A stretch of 64,000 nucleotides of DNA, from NCBI GenBank assembly GCA_016808115.1, contig JAEQBH010001513.1:1302001-1366000 (forward strand), in the 5' to 3' direction. Position 1 is the first letter of the stretch. Every line of letters starts with the position of its first letter. Position numbers and translations under genes: made by a program. Source of the stretch: Tetrastigma voinierianum. Lineage: Eukaryota > Streptophyta > Magnoliopsida > Vitales > Vitaceae. Of this stretch, positions 45,830 to 57,843 are shown piece by piece. Below the pieces are notes generated by a model. It had not been told where the DNA came from. It made no database searches and worked only from the letters and a program-made list of their open reading frames with translations.

Positions 45830-47594
45830 TGTAAAACCCGAGAAAATTGAATTTTAGAAGGGAGTAAAACAATAATTTCGATTAGCTTAGAAATTTTTTA
45901 GATATCGGATGACGAAACGGATTTCATCGTTGGAATCATATCATGAAATCTAGTTACTACGTCGAATTTCGTCGAATTCTAAGATAGTCAAAATTTCACA
46001 TTTTTCGAGGTACCGGGTGTCGGGTGCCATAAAACGGGTTTGCGAGACATGTGATGTGAAAAAAAGTCACCTACTACATGTACCCATGTGACACATGTTG
46101 CATGAGTTGAGAGAGGATGAGATCAATGGTTGAGATTTTGCCAAGTGTCAAAAATCAAGAAAAGGGACACATTAAGAGGTGTGGAAATGTAAATGAGGAT
46201 AAGACAAAATAATGAATACTTTCTTCTCCATTGGAAAAAAATCGTGAGTGGAATTATTGAAATTCCAGATTTTAGAGAGAGAAGGGTGTGCCTTCTCTCT
46301 AGATTCCGGTCGTTGGATAGTCGTTTATCGACGTAGTAAAATATAAAAGCTATTCCCTCTGCGTGAGGCTCTGCACGTGGACAGGTTTGGTGGGTTACGG
46401 CGACTCCGAGGTGGGATCTTTTTGCGTATTTATTCTTTGGCTAAGAGCCATGTAAATGGTTAAGGGATGTTACGAGGCTTGGATTAGTCGTGTTTCGGTC
46501 ACGAAACATTTGAGCGAGTAGAAAATCCCGTGGTTGTGTAGTGAGCGATACTTGACACCCAGTGTTTCTTATTCACATGAATAGTTATATGATTTTGGTG
46601 TGAATTTTTATGATGATGAGTGATTAAAAATGAATTGCTTGTGTTTGTTAATTAGCCCATGTGAGCTAATTTTGGTTTTATTGATGTGAATTTAATAACA
46701 TGAATTATGTTAATATATACATGTTTTATATATTAGCATGAATATTTTGGGATTGGCATAATGCATTCCATGTGCACTGGGGTGAGTGCATGACACGAAA
46801 ATGAAAGAAAAGGAAAAAATGTTTGTGAAAGGAATTTCGACGGAAGATTTTTCAAAGAATTGCCTTGGAGAGTCGTCCAATAGATCACTTCGGATGAGGA
46901 CCATGAGTGTTTCGGAGCATTATCCAGTAATTCACCTAGGAGGGTAGTCCAATATTTTACCGAAATTCGATAGTAAGTTTTCAAGAACAAAAAGGTTTTG
47001 TTTTGAAAACTGTGATTTTACTCGCATTTGGCTTAGGCACGTGTGAGGGAGTCGGTGAGAACTCGAGACATGGGACTGGGAATGTAGACATTCAAGTAGG
47101 ATCATGTATTTGCTTGAGTGTGATTGTTTTGCCATGATATGTGCACTTAGGTGGGGAGTAACCCATGTAGGAAATTTTCGCTACTAGGCTTTGCTCACCT
47201 CGTTGAGGAATCACTATTTCGGTACGAAGTGTCACGGGAGCGCCCACTAGATTTGTGTTTAAGCGGGTTGTGGCTTTGGGTATTCGTTTTGTGTAACATG
47301 TATTAAAATTTTAAATCTTAATATATGTTGGTAAAGAGTAATTTATTAACTCTTGAACTATTGTATATAGTTGATGTATTTTGTGAGTATTGATCACGAA
47401 GGGCCCAGTGGCATTATTTTACTGCGTGTGGACCTATGTGGTCGATTTGTAAAATGTTGAGACGGGTTTTGTGGTAGAGCTCCTCGTACAAGGGAGACTC
47501 TGCCGATTTTCATGTGTGGTGTTGGGTTGCAGACATCCCACAGTATTCACCCAGTTGTAGTGCATCAACGGACCCTCGGTTTTGGGGCGTCCTG
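45830..47594 (+). mobile_element. T3 3' LTR (1,765 bp)
   Basis: TGTAAAACCCGAG...GGGGCGTCCTG; partner of 38398-40184. The terminal CACA of the 5' LTR is replaced by CTG, but the position is fixed by the ACTAT duplication. Differences from the partner are scattered substitutions and short indels. Confidence 0.9.
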
Positions 47595-47599
47595 ACTAT

Positions 47600-48777
47600 T
47601 ACAAAAAAAAATCCCATTTTTATATTGATATTAAGCGTATTATATGATTTTTCAAATATTCATAAAAAATATTCAAAAAACTATTAAGGAGAATTGATAT
47701 CGATTCAACAACATTAGAATATCTAGAGATTCAACATGGTAATAATCAAGTCAGAAATCTTGAATATATAGTTTAACCAGTTCCTTCAATTAGCTATGCC
47801 CCAATGGTGGCTAAAATTAGGGAATAAATATTATAAATTTTTATAATTTCAAATTTTGTAACTATATATTATGGCATATATTATTTATTTTCATATTTAG
47901 TATTTTATGACTATGTAGCATAATAAAACTTAAAATATTGAAATATCTCAAATTTTAAAAATTAAAAAGTATGTATAATATAGTACAATATATATTAATA
48001 ATAAAATTTTAAAATTGTCCTTAATATTTTTAAACATACAAATATTTTGAAATAGCTTGCAATTCGATATTAAATATATATTTACAATATATTTTATGAA
48101 TATTTTGAAATAGTGTATAATACAATTTAAAATATAATAAAGAATTATTTTTAAGAGATACATATCATAATTTTGTCATGGAAATTTAGTTCCATCGCAA
48201 AATAGTGACATAAATTTAATCCGTAACAAAATAGTGACGGAGTATAAAATTTGTCACAATTTTGTGACAATAAGACATTTTTGTCACAAAATTGTGACGG
48301 AATAAAAATCCCATCATTAATTTTTATGATGAAATACAAAATCTGTCATTATTTTGTGACAGATCCAATTTCTATCACAAAATTGCGACATAATCCAATT
48401 TTCGTCACAAAATGTGACGAAACCACATTTCTGTCATAAAATTGTGACGGAATTCAGTTTTCGTCACTATTTTGTAACGGAAATATCATCCGTCGCAAAT
48501 TATATTTAATGAAACCATTTACTTTATAATTTATTTAGTGACGGATTTGCGATGGATTGTTTTCCATCACAAAGTAGTATCGAATTCATCACAAAAATTT
48601 TTGCGCCACCTTCCCGTCATAATTTATTAACATATTTATTTTTTTGTCACAATTTTCCGTCACAAACTAATGTTCGTCACTAATACTAATTTCAGTCACT
48701 ACTTCGTCACAAATTTGCCACAATTTTGTAATAGAAATTTCGGTCATAAATTCCAAAGTAACTAATTTTTAGTAGTA
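47600..48777 (+). repeat. CACTA subterminal macro-repeat (end of unit 3, unit 4) and right TIR
   Basis: The spacer of unit 3 continues after T3 (ATTCAACATGGTAATAATCAAGTC, TTAGCTATGCCCCAATGGTGGC). A new motif cluster starts near 48148 and runs to the terminus with dense GTCACAAAATTGTGACGGA and TTTGTGACG motifs in both orientations. The terminal inverted repeat is 48765-48777. Confidence 0.82.
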
Positions 48778-48780
48778 TAT

Positions 48781-48790
48781 ATTTATAAAC

Positions 48791-48876
<86 letters not shown>

Positions 48877-50152
48877 ATTTACATTTTCCTCCACCCTAGT
48901 TATTTAAGTCATTTTTCCTCCATTAAAAACTTTTCCTCCACATTTGTCCTTATTAATCCTTTCCTCTACAAGTCACATTATCATAAAATCCATTAACATT
49001 TCATGCCTTAATCATATTCAATTAAAGCATTAGAGTATAATATACTTTACATTAAATTAAAGCAACAATTAAGCATTTTCTTATTCAACTTAATCTCGAC
49101 TTATCCATTCGCCCACAATTAAATCGAGAAATTTCATGTGACATCATTACAAGCCTTAAATAAAGTCATTAGCATGCTTAAAGTGAAAAACCCATAATGT
49201 CCTTCACCTTAGTAAAAATTTCATTTATACCTAAATCAATTATTCTTCTTAAAACTTTAATTCTAATACATTCCATTAGGCATTTAATCACTTCCAATTA
49301 ATTAAAATAAATTGAAACTCAACTTTTTCATAATTCTCCTAGGGTGCCCGAATCCTACGTGTCCCACATTCATCATTAATTTCTTCAATTTCTTCCATTT
49401 TCTTTCAACAATTACATTTAACAATTCCTCAAATGCTTTTTATTCAATTAAACTAAATCAAACCAATGCATTTCCAATTAAACCCTCTCTTTGTCTAACC
49501 CTTTCCATGCTATATCTTATTTTCTTTTCAACTTTTAATTCCATTAATTCCTTCAAGTATTCAAGTAATGTCATTAAATCAATTAAAATCAATCAAACAA
49601 CATCACTTCCATTAACATCCAAGGTTGACCTAAATTTACAATCCTTATAATCTCATTATTTCTTTTCAATTTCTTAGTAAAATCAACCTAGAATCATGTC
49701 AATTTAATAGCTAAAGCCTTAATATAACTCAATTGAAGGTTTAGATAAATAATCCATAAAACCCTAATTGCTTACCTTTAGAGTTTTGGTGTCTTGATGT
49801 TAACTTTAATTCCAATGAAATCTCTTATTGAATCTACAGACATGCGAGAAGCTTATTTACACCATCATATAACCATTTCCTCCATTAACCTTCAAATTCA
49901 CATAGACTAGTTAGTGATCTCACCTTAAAATTTTGCTTTTTCACTTAGGGTTTGATCTAGGGCACTTCATGGACATGTTGAACACTTGAAATGGACTTGA
50001 AATGACATGAGAATTGCCTGAATGGCTTGGAAAGGGGCTGCAGAATTTTCTCCTTTGCAAGCTTCCTTTTTGGCTTCACTTTGGCTTCTCCATTTTGTTT
50101 CACCCGTATGCACACCCAAAGACAAGTCCAATGGAACTTAAATGATCCTTTT
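48781..50152 (-). mobile_element. H, right piece: LTR-like fragment
   Basis: AT-rich, with no gene. It contains AAACCCTAATTGCTTACC (49770) and pyrimidine-rich stretches, features of gypsy LTRs in minus orientation. It ends exactly at the start of T4 (TGTAAGAACCC at 50153). Probably the continuation of 4141-5450. The plus-strand frame at 49312-49650 is Asn/Ser/Phe-rich noise. Confidence 0.45.
48797..48873. repeat. (TA)n microsatellite
   Basis: An uninterrupted AT dinucleotide run of about 38 units beginning 20 bp right of the CACTA terminus, in fragment H. Confidence 0.97.
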
Positions 50153-50988
50153 TGTAAGAACCCGATCGCGACCCCTTACCCAACCCTACTCGATTGGCGG
50201 ATCCGAACCAGATATGGGGGAATTTAGTCCTCAATTTCATTTCCAATCCAAATAATTAAAAAAAAATATTCATTACAAATGTGAATACAGTTTCAATACC
50301 ACATGCATTTCAAATACTTATTGGGTATACATAAAAATATGCATTAAACATTTTTGCGGAAACTAAACATTTTGCGGAAGGCCCATCATTTTGGGATAAC
50401 TCCTATATTTGTACCATCATTTATAAAATTCATCGGAGTTTTCAATATAAAAAACATTTACAAAATAAAATCAGAATTTAACTTTCACAAGATACTTTAT
50501 ACAAAAAGAGTCAATTCAATTTCATGCATGTGTGCGTGGAGTTTTACTTCTCCTCCCAATGGCTTTGACATTGGCTCTATGCTTGTGCGGTCTTCACTCT
50601 TGTACCTATTCACTCCATTACCTTTGTTGATAAAAAGCAAACCGCTAAGCATTTTCATGCTTAAGTGGTTCTATCTGATTCTATTCTCTTTTCATTTCAT
50701 TTTAAATCGAAACATGCAATATTTATAAAACAATGCTTTTGTACAATTTTCAATGATCAATGCAGTACAACACGTATCTAGATATTTATTCAATAAATCA
50801 ATTACAATTCATTGGTCATCTCAAGCTATGCATTTTCATAGGCAGAAAGAAAGAAAAAAATCATTCAAAGCACAAATTGTTTTCAATCATATTATCATTT
50901 TGCCCTTGTCGAATTTAACCTATTCTTTCGATTGCCTGAGATAGCGAATCATAAACACGATCCTGCATTTGGGGCTGCAGTAGGTATA

Positions 50989-51030
<42 letters not shown>

Positions 51031-51204
51031 TCGGTGAGGTGTACACTACCGTCGCATCTCATTGGGCTACTACGGGTTGATGTACCACAATAGTACGTTT
51101 GTTCGACTCTCTTATTGGTATACCAATTTATCCTAACTTTCAGATTATAACGGTTTACATTCTTTTGAGGGCATTAAAATCATTCAATACAATTTACAAA
51201 TAAG

Positions 51205-51279
<75 letters not shown>

Positions 51280-53108
51280 TCATTGTAATGCAAATAGAAC
51301 ATTTTCACATTCTATTACGAATTTTCTTATGCAAATTCGTTTCACAAGCAATTGTCTGTAGATCACTTATAATAAATCATTTCAAACACAAATCAATATG
51401 TACTTTCTTGTCAATCATTTCCAAAATTCAAATAATTTCGTAATTATTCATATATTTTAGAAATAGAGAGAGAGTTTGAGAACAAATAAAAAATCGTCGC
51501 TTTGACTCCAATCTTCGAATCTAGAGCTTCAATCACGGGCTTTCCTCCTCGTCAGCCTATTCAAATCTGATAAGAAAATCACATATTGATCGGTTATTCT
51601 AGGGTTCTATTTTCAGTAGGAATTGGAATCATGTCATTTGGAAAACCCAAACTCAAGTTCACAATGATTTGATGCCGTAGTTGATATGCATTTCATTGGA
51701 TTACCAATTGTTTTTTTTGAGTCTGTAACTCATAAGCGGTAATCAGTTCATTCTCATTGAATCTATGGTTCACAGGTTTCTTTCGGTTGGAATCATCGAT
51801 TTGGATCGCGAGCTTCCAGTACGACATTTTAATCTACCAGACTAGTCGATAGCCACCTAGCTCACTCACCCACTATTTTTTTTTCTAGGGTCTTAACTCC
51901 ATATATTGGTAATGGTACTTCCGTATTTGAATCTATGGTTCACAAGGTTTCATCTCAATTGGAATCATCAATTTGGATCACCAAAACTCAAGTTATTGCA
52001 TTTTACATCCATACTACTCTAATTTGCAAAGCAAAATCATATTGTTCTTACACATAGCTCCATTTTGACAGATTACTAAGCCCTTTGGGGTAACAATTTG
52101 CGTACCTTTCCTCCAAGTAAATCATAACCCTATAATTCTAATTTACCCATAATTTTGAATCACTCAAATTGGATTAGTTAAACTCAACTTATGGCGAAAC
52201 ACCCTGATTACACCCCAAGCAGAGCATACGTGATCTGCAGATACCTTTAAGCTCATATTCGGGAGCCTTAATGCTACAATTTGCTCCTGGTTCCTTATGT
52301 ACATTTTTTTCCCTATCTCTTATGGTTCTTTAACAATTAGAATCACTTCATTGGGATGAATTATAGCAACCTCTCAGCCAAAGCAAGAATAGGGTTTTGA
52401 CAAAATTTTTGTGACATTTACTTTGAAAACCTAACATTTCCCTTTTACAAACATTCTCCTCAAAAACCAATCGAATCAATGATAGACAAAACACTTCAAA
52501 AATCAACCCAACAAAACCCCAAAATTGATCTACAACCAATCAAAATCACCTTTACATAAGGTTAAGGTTTTTCCCCAAATCCAACCACAAGAAAAATAGG
52601 TTAGGGTTTAGTTTTTCTTACCTCGAAACTCTTATTCTCTTTTCTATCGTCTTCCTCCATCTTGATCACTTCATATCTTGTTTACATGGAGAAGAAATTA
52701 CCAACAATGACTTCTCCTTTTTCTCTCTCAATTCGTGTCTCTCTTTCTCTCCAAACCTAAAATGCACAAATGAGAGTTATGCCCTTTTACAAGACCAAAT
52801 TTGGTCTTAAGTCAAAATCTTTCAAAAGGCCTTGTTTGGCCTACACACTAATTCCCTTTTCTCATTATTATCATTTTAAAGCTTCATTTCACATTCATTT
52901 TCATTTCATTCATATTTTTAACATTACACTCCTCATTTAGAACCCTTGGGTCCCCATTTGACATTTTACTAAATTTATTTGTCTTCTTACATAAATTTTT
53001 TAAGTTGTATATTTTTTTCGTTCTTAAATTTAAATTAGGAAAATTTTTATTTACTTTATTTTATACCCTAAACATGTTAAGCTGAGAGATTATTTTAGAA
53101 ACGTTACA
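50153..53108 (-). mobile_element. T4 3' LTR (about 2,956 bp)
   Basis: TGTAAGAACCCGATCG...GAAACGTTACA. It contains a hairpin (50645-50675), TA microsatellites (50985-51026 and 51200-51280), repeated TTGGAATCATC/GGTTCACAAGG-TTTC segments (51600-51990; a short GGTCTTAACTCCATA repeat) and a CCCTAATTCTAATTTACCC stretch. Partner sequence at 60308-62526. Confidence 0.85.
50985..51280. repeat. Two TA microsatellites in T4 3' LTR
   Basis: TA runs at about 50985-51026 and 51208-51280 (interrupted by AATAT and CATAT). The sister LTR has one run at the position of the first, expanded to about 36 units (61138-61213), and only a short ATATATATAC at the second. Confidence 0.95.
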
Positions 53109-53126
53109 ATATATCCCTCCTTAAGA
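53109..53126 (-). other. T4 polypurine tract
   Basis: ATATATCCCTCCTTAAG on the plus strand reads CTTAAGGAGGGATATAT in element orientation, next to the 3' LTR; compare AAGGAGGGAAGAA in T3. Confidence 0.8.
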
Positions 53127-53149
53127 ATTTTGAGTCTCGAAATTACCTT

Positions 53150-55060
53150 CATTGAATAGTTGGGGATATTGATGTAGCATAACTATTAAGCTTTCCCCAC
53201 GTGGCTTCTCGGTCTTGTGGTTCTCCATAGCACTTTATTGGCGGGTTCTCTTGTTCGTAATTATTTCACTTCTCATTAACATCTCTATTGAAACCCTCTT
53301 CCTCGTCGAATACGGTCTAAGCTGATCGTCTCACGAAGGAAATTTGCATGCGATAGATTACGATCTATACCTCCTCGCCATTAACACATGAAAAACATTA
53401 TGAATCTTTTCCAACTCTGGAGGTAAGGCTAATCTCGTATGCCACTAGACCCACTTTTCAATTACTTCCTTATTGATAGACCTAAGGCTCAACTTGTCGT
53501 TTCTCTAGAATCTCATTACCTTCTTCCAAGGCGATACTTTAAAAAAAACCTCACCGATCTCATAACAAACATCCTTTCTTTTCATGTCGGCATAAGACTT
53601 TTGTCTATCCATGGCCACTTTCAATCTTTCTCTAATAATTTTCACTTTTTCCTCGGTTTCTTGAGTCAATGGAGACGATTATCTTCTTATCGGCTTAACT
53701 CGGTCCAAAACCTGATAGTGTTACATTTCCTTCGAGTAGAGAGCCTCGTAGGCGCCATTCGATACTCATTGAAGCTATTCTTATACCTGAAATTCAGCTA
53801 GAGGAATGTCTATCCCATTACCCTCATAGTCAATCACCCCCAACTTCTCAGCATAGCACCAACACTTGGATCACTCTTTCGGATTGTCCATCCGTTTGCG
53901 GGTGGAATGGTGTGCTGAAATTCAATCGAGTGCCCAAAGCCTCTTGCAATTTTCCATAAAATCTCGAGGTGAACCTTGGATCTCTAAGTTAACAAACATC
54001 GAGTTTGGAGTCGGGGTAGCATGGATATGAGACTATTGACGTGAAGTTAGGAAGAATTTTGGTTTTCTATCTTCATCTTACCAAATGTTCAAATCACGAG
54101 GCGCTTTCAGCGATTCGTAGCCCCACTAAGCTAGACACTTCCACTGCGACGCTAGAATAGAGATAGTCGTCGTAGCCACTAGTCTTACTAAGAGTTTGAA
54201 TCTATCTGTAGGATAGTAGGGCAAATGAATCGCATTAGTGCTATTTGGCTAGCTGAATCGCCCAGCAAACAAATCGCCTCCTTGCTATCTTAAAAAGAAA
54301 AGCATGAAATGATGGATATTGGAATCCCATGTAACCAAACTATTTCACTTATGTACAACTCTACCAGCTTGTCAAGTGAATAGTCAGTTCTCACTGGTAA
54401 GAAGTGAGCCTTGGATGTCGATTACCTGCGACCAGTGAGTCATGCTTTCTTCACGTCAATGGTAACCCGACCTGAAATCCATGGTGATTGATCCATTTCC
54501 CTTTCGGAGTAATAAGTACATGATAATCCGAAGGAACTTGAGGTGCTCTCCGCCCTTTTTGACACACCCACTTGGTCACAAATTCTGATACATCTATTTT
54601 CATTCCGGACTACCAGTACTAAACCTTTAAATCTTGATACATCTTTGTGCTACTTGGATGCATAACAAAAGATCCAATGTGTGCCTCTTCTAGAATGGCT
54701 TTCTTCAATTCTCTATCATTAGTTACACAAACTTTATCTTTATAATACAAGAATCCATCTTCCTTCACGGAAAACTCGGTTCCTTTTCCCTCTCAAATCT
54801 GACTCACTATGGTAGAAATTTTCTCATCATTCTTTTGTGCCTCTAGCACTCGATTCAAAAAATGCAGTGCAGCTATTAACTTTCTGCATTCATTTCAGTC
54901 ATCTATCGATAGTGAGCATTCAATGCTCGTAGTGTTCTGTGACTTTACACTGTGCATTTGCCTGCCATTAGCGCTAGGTGATAATCAATCATGCAATCGC
55001 CAATCTTTAATCAATTCCATCCATCACGTTTGTCTCGGTCGAGTTCGTTGTGAGGGCCAA
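53150..55060 (-). pseudogene. pol: T4 integrase and C-terminal tail
   Basis: On the minus strand near 53960-53880: LNFSTPFHPQTDGQSERVIQ (catalytic Glu region) preceded by ALGTR. Near 53280-53190 a KVLWRTTRPRSHVG segment resembles the chromodomain-like end (KVLWRxH..EATWE). The remainder of the domain is spread over three frames. Short plus-strand frames (53439-53801, 54809-55078) are shadows. Confidence 0.7.
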
Positions 55061-55063
55061 TAC

Positions 55064-56110
55064 TTAAGACTCTTGTGATTGGTGTAGATGAAACACTTTT
55101 CCTACTATCTGGATAATGTCTCCGTATTTTCCGTCTGAATACAATGGCGTCGATTCTATATCATGCGTAGGGGCGTTCTTTTCATGGGACTTCAACTGCC
55201 TTGAAGCATAAGCTACCACTTTACCCTCTTGCATAAGGACACATCCGAGTTCATTTAACGACGCATTGCTAAAAATCATATTCCTTACTGTAGGTCGGCT
55301 GAGTAGGAATCGGTGCCTCGGTTAAGAATGCTTTCAAATTTTCGAAATTGGCTTGACACTTTTCACTCCATTCAAATTTCACATTCTTTTGGAGCAATCT
55401 CGTCATAGGCCCATGATCATCGAAAACCACAGCCAGACCAGTAGTAACACGCGATCTGAAAACTACGCACCTCTGTGACATTTCTCGGTGGTTTCCATTC
55501 AATAATCACCTTTACCTTCTTTAGATCCACTTGAATTCCTTATTTTGATACAATGTGTCTAAGGAAAGAAACTTCTCTCAACGAAATTCACATTTTGCTC
55601 GATTTTCATATAACCATTCCTTTCTCGAGGTTCTAGCACTGCAGAAGGTGTGTATCATGATTTTCCTGATCCTTTGAATACATAAGGATGTTGTCTATAA
55701 ACATCACGAAAAACTAATCTATATAAGGTTAGAAAACACGATTCATTAAGTCCGCAGAAAGCCACTAGGCATTTGTCAACCCAAACGGCATTACGAGGAA
55801 GTCGTAATGTCATCACTGCACGTTCTGGGCCTTGCGTCTTATGCGCATCCACCGCATCCTTAATCCTCAATTGATGATACCCAGATTGCAATTCAATCTT
55901 CGGAAAGACACTTGCACAGTTCAATTGGTCAAACAAGTCATCAATCCTGGGTAACGGGTATTTTTTCTTCATTGTCATCTTATTTAGTTGCCTATAATCA
56001 ACAGACAACAGAAGTGAACCATCTTTCTTCTTAGCAAAGAGCACGAGCGCTCCCCATGGTGATACACTTGGATGAATAAATCCTTTCTCTAACAATTCTT
56101 ACAATTGAAG
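55064..56110 (-). pseudogene. pol: T4 reverse transcriptase and RNase H
   Basis: 56095-55655: MLEKGFIHPSVSPWGALVLF, AKKKDGSLLLSVDYRQLNKM, YPLPRIDDLFDQLNCASVF and SGYHQLRIKD, all RT fingers and palm. The catalytic YxDD block lies in another frame and reads FIDN (plus-strand 55690-55701), so the second Asp is lost. 55502-55269 and 55279-55064 give PMTRLLQKNVKFEWSEKCQ, then ASLNELGCVLMQEGKVVAYA and SRQLKSHEKNAPTHDIE of RNase H. Inactive. Confidence 0.9.
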
Positions 56111-56924
56111 CTTCAATTCTTTTAACTCTAGTGGAGCCATTTTATACGGTGTAATGGATGCCAAAGTGGCACCCTGAACAACGTCGATTGCGAAATCAAT
56201 CTCTCTCAATGGAGGTAATCTTGGCAACTCCTCGAGTACGTGCGGATAATCCTGGCGCTAGGGATGTCTAATAGGCTAGACTCTTCCCTTTTTGTATCTA
56301 TCATATGCGTAGTAGGCTTATGCCCCCTTTGAACCATAGTTCTAGCCAGTAATTAGGCGGATATCACATTAGAGAGTTCGCCTCGCGGATAAAAGTCTCT
56401 TCCTCGCCACTCGGTTTCCTTAAGTCACTCTCTTCGACCCACTGCCGATCAACTACCACTTGGTTCCGGAGACTGACAATCATCCCAATTTCACATCAAA
56501 CTCTCTAAATGAAAATTTGATCAAATCTTAGGAAGTGCTACTCTTGTATTACGATGGGGCAATCTCTATAAACTATTCACCGACACTATGCCCAGTGGAT
56601 TTTTCACCCCGAATATCATGCTCTAGGTTTCACTTTCGAGTGAACTACTCAAACTCGGAATGGAGTACAAACATAACAATGGAGTGGAACTGGATAAATC
56701 AATGCATATACATTATTCTCAAAAGATAGAAAATTTACCCGACTATCACATCTGGTGCATCTTTGTTTTCCACTGCTTTCATTGCGTATGCCTGGCCAGA
56801 GACACGAGCAAATCACATGCACTATAGTCTGTTAATCGCTTGTCTCGGCATAATCGGTGATATAACACTCTTGTTGTCCTTTTGTGCAACTCTTCTATAC
56901 TACTGAAATTGGTCAGGAATTGAT
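56111..56924 (-). pseudogene. T4 protease to RT linker, poorly readable
   Basis: Expected to encode the protease by position. The segment next to RT (56110-56230, LKELKLQL and PPLRE-like text) fits the usual linker, but I could not find a D-S-G motif. Short plus-strand frames are shadows. Confidence 0.4.
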
Positions 56925-57843
56925 GTGAAGGAGCGAGCTCTAGAGACGATCTTTTATCTTGTGCTCATTGGATACCGAAGCGAACAAGCACTGTTAGTCT
57001 CGACACTCTCTTTTATGTCTCCTCCACAATGTGTGCAAAAAGGAGAAACTAGTCCCCTCGAGAAGAACCTCTGGTGCACTAGTGGCAGTCTTGGCAGAAT
57101 AGATCTTACTCTTGGTGGCAAGAAATTTAATCCACTGAGGTTATAAAGCGGATTAGAACCCTGTGGTCCTTTGAATTTCTTACTTTGGTGTTGATAAGAA
57201 CTTGACTGGCCGGGGTTTTCCTTACCTTGTCTTCTTTCTTTTCTTTCATACTCTTCCTTCTTCACTCTTTCTACATTCAAGGCACATGTCACAATCTTAG
57301 AAAGGTATCATGGAAAAATCCTGTGACATGGGCCGAATATAATCATTGAGGCCATCTTGAACTTATGACACTTCACTTCTTGATGCTTAGCATTTCGGGA
57401 ACATACTTGCTTTCGCCAGGAGTGAATTCCCTCTAATGATACCGTCACACTCATCTATCTTTACTTTAGATTATGAAACTCTCATCATATTGCTCAAATA
57501 AATCTGACACATATTGCTTCTTTGAATTATGTCGGGAAGAACTCGTGTAATGCCCTCTAGGTGATGTGGTCCTAGTCGCTGAAAGCCACCAGCATTAAGC
57601 CTCATCTGTAGTAAAGTCGCACACTCCTAGTTCTCCTTTGGTGTGCAATGCCATTCTATGACATTCTTTAGTTCTTCGAGCGATTTTTTTCCATGGAAGG
57701 CTCATCATCTTTCTTCTAGAGAAATCCATGGCTAGATATTTTTCCATTCTCTATGGTGACTGAACAAAAATTGCAGTAGGTTGTTCTCTTTGCAGTGCTT
57801 AAGCTATCTGTTGGAGAATATCCATAGCACTTCCTGTCGCTTG
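56925..57843 (-). pseudogene. gag: T4 gag, main part
   Basis: 57292-56954: VERVKKEEYERKERRQGKEN, a QSKKFKGPQG segment and CTHCGG, the start of the CCHC zinc knuckle, whose H and last C fall into another frame (near 57010-57030), showing a short frameshift inside the knuckle. 57843-57780 has ATGSAMDILQQIA. Interrupted by S at 57843; the remaining N-terminal part is 60045-60290. Confidence 0.7.

Larger units (their letters stand above)
38398..47594 (+). mobile_element. T3: Tekay/Del-type chromovirus, complete but decayed
   Basis: A 9.2 kb plus-strand element with two LTRs of about 1.78 kb, an ACTAT duplication, a well-conserved tRNA-Met primer site, a GC-rich leader, gag start, degraded protease and RT, RNase H, integrase, chromodomain-like tail and polypurine tract. 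It is inserted in unit 3 of the CACTA macro-repeat. Both LTRs and the integrase are readily alignable to T2, so the two are relatives of different LTR subfamilies. Confidence 0.93.
5451..48777 (-). mobile_element. CACTA (En/Spm) DNA transposon, about 43 kb with nested insertions
   Basis: The left terminus at 5451 is CACTACAAGAAAAC, the canonical plant CACTA terminal inverted repeat. The right terminus, read on the minus strand from 48777, is TACTACTAAAAA, a decayed copy. Both ends are flanked by TAT (5448-5450 and 48778-48780), the 3 bp target duplication expected for CACTA elements, although this is weak evidence in AT-rich DNA. Inside are subterminal arrays of GTCACAAAATTTGTGAC-type motifs at both ends and two minus-strand genes, a tnp2-type transposase and a Ptta/TNPA-like gene. 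The promoter end is therefore the right one. Insertions T2 (19.9 kb), F with G (4.4 kb) and T3 (9.2 kb) account for most of the length; the original element was roughly 9.8 kb. Confidence 0.88.

Noticed and set aside
49312..49650. 112-codon plus-strand open frame
   Set aside because: Asn/Ser/Phe-rich translation of AT-rich LTR-like DNA, without conserved motif.
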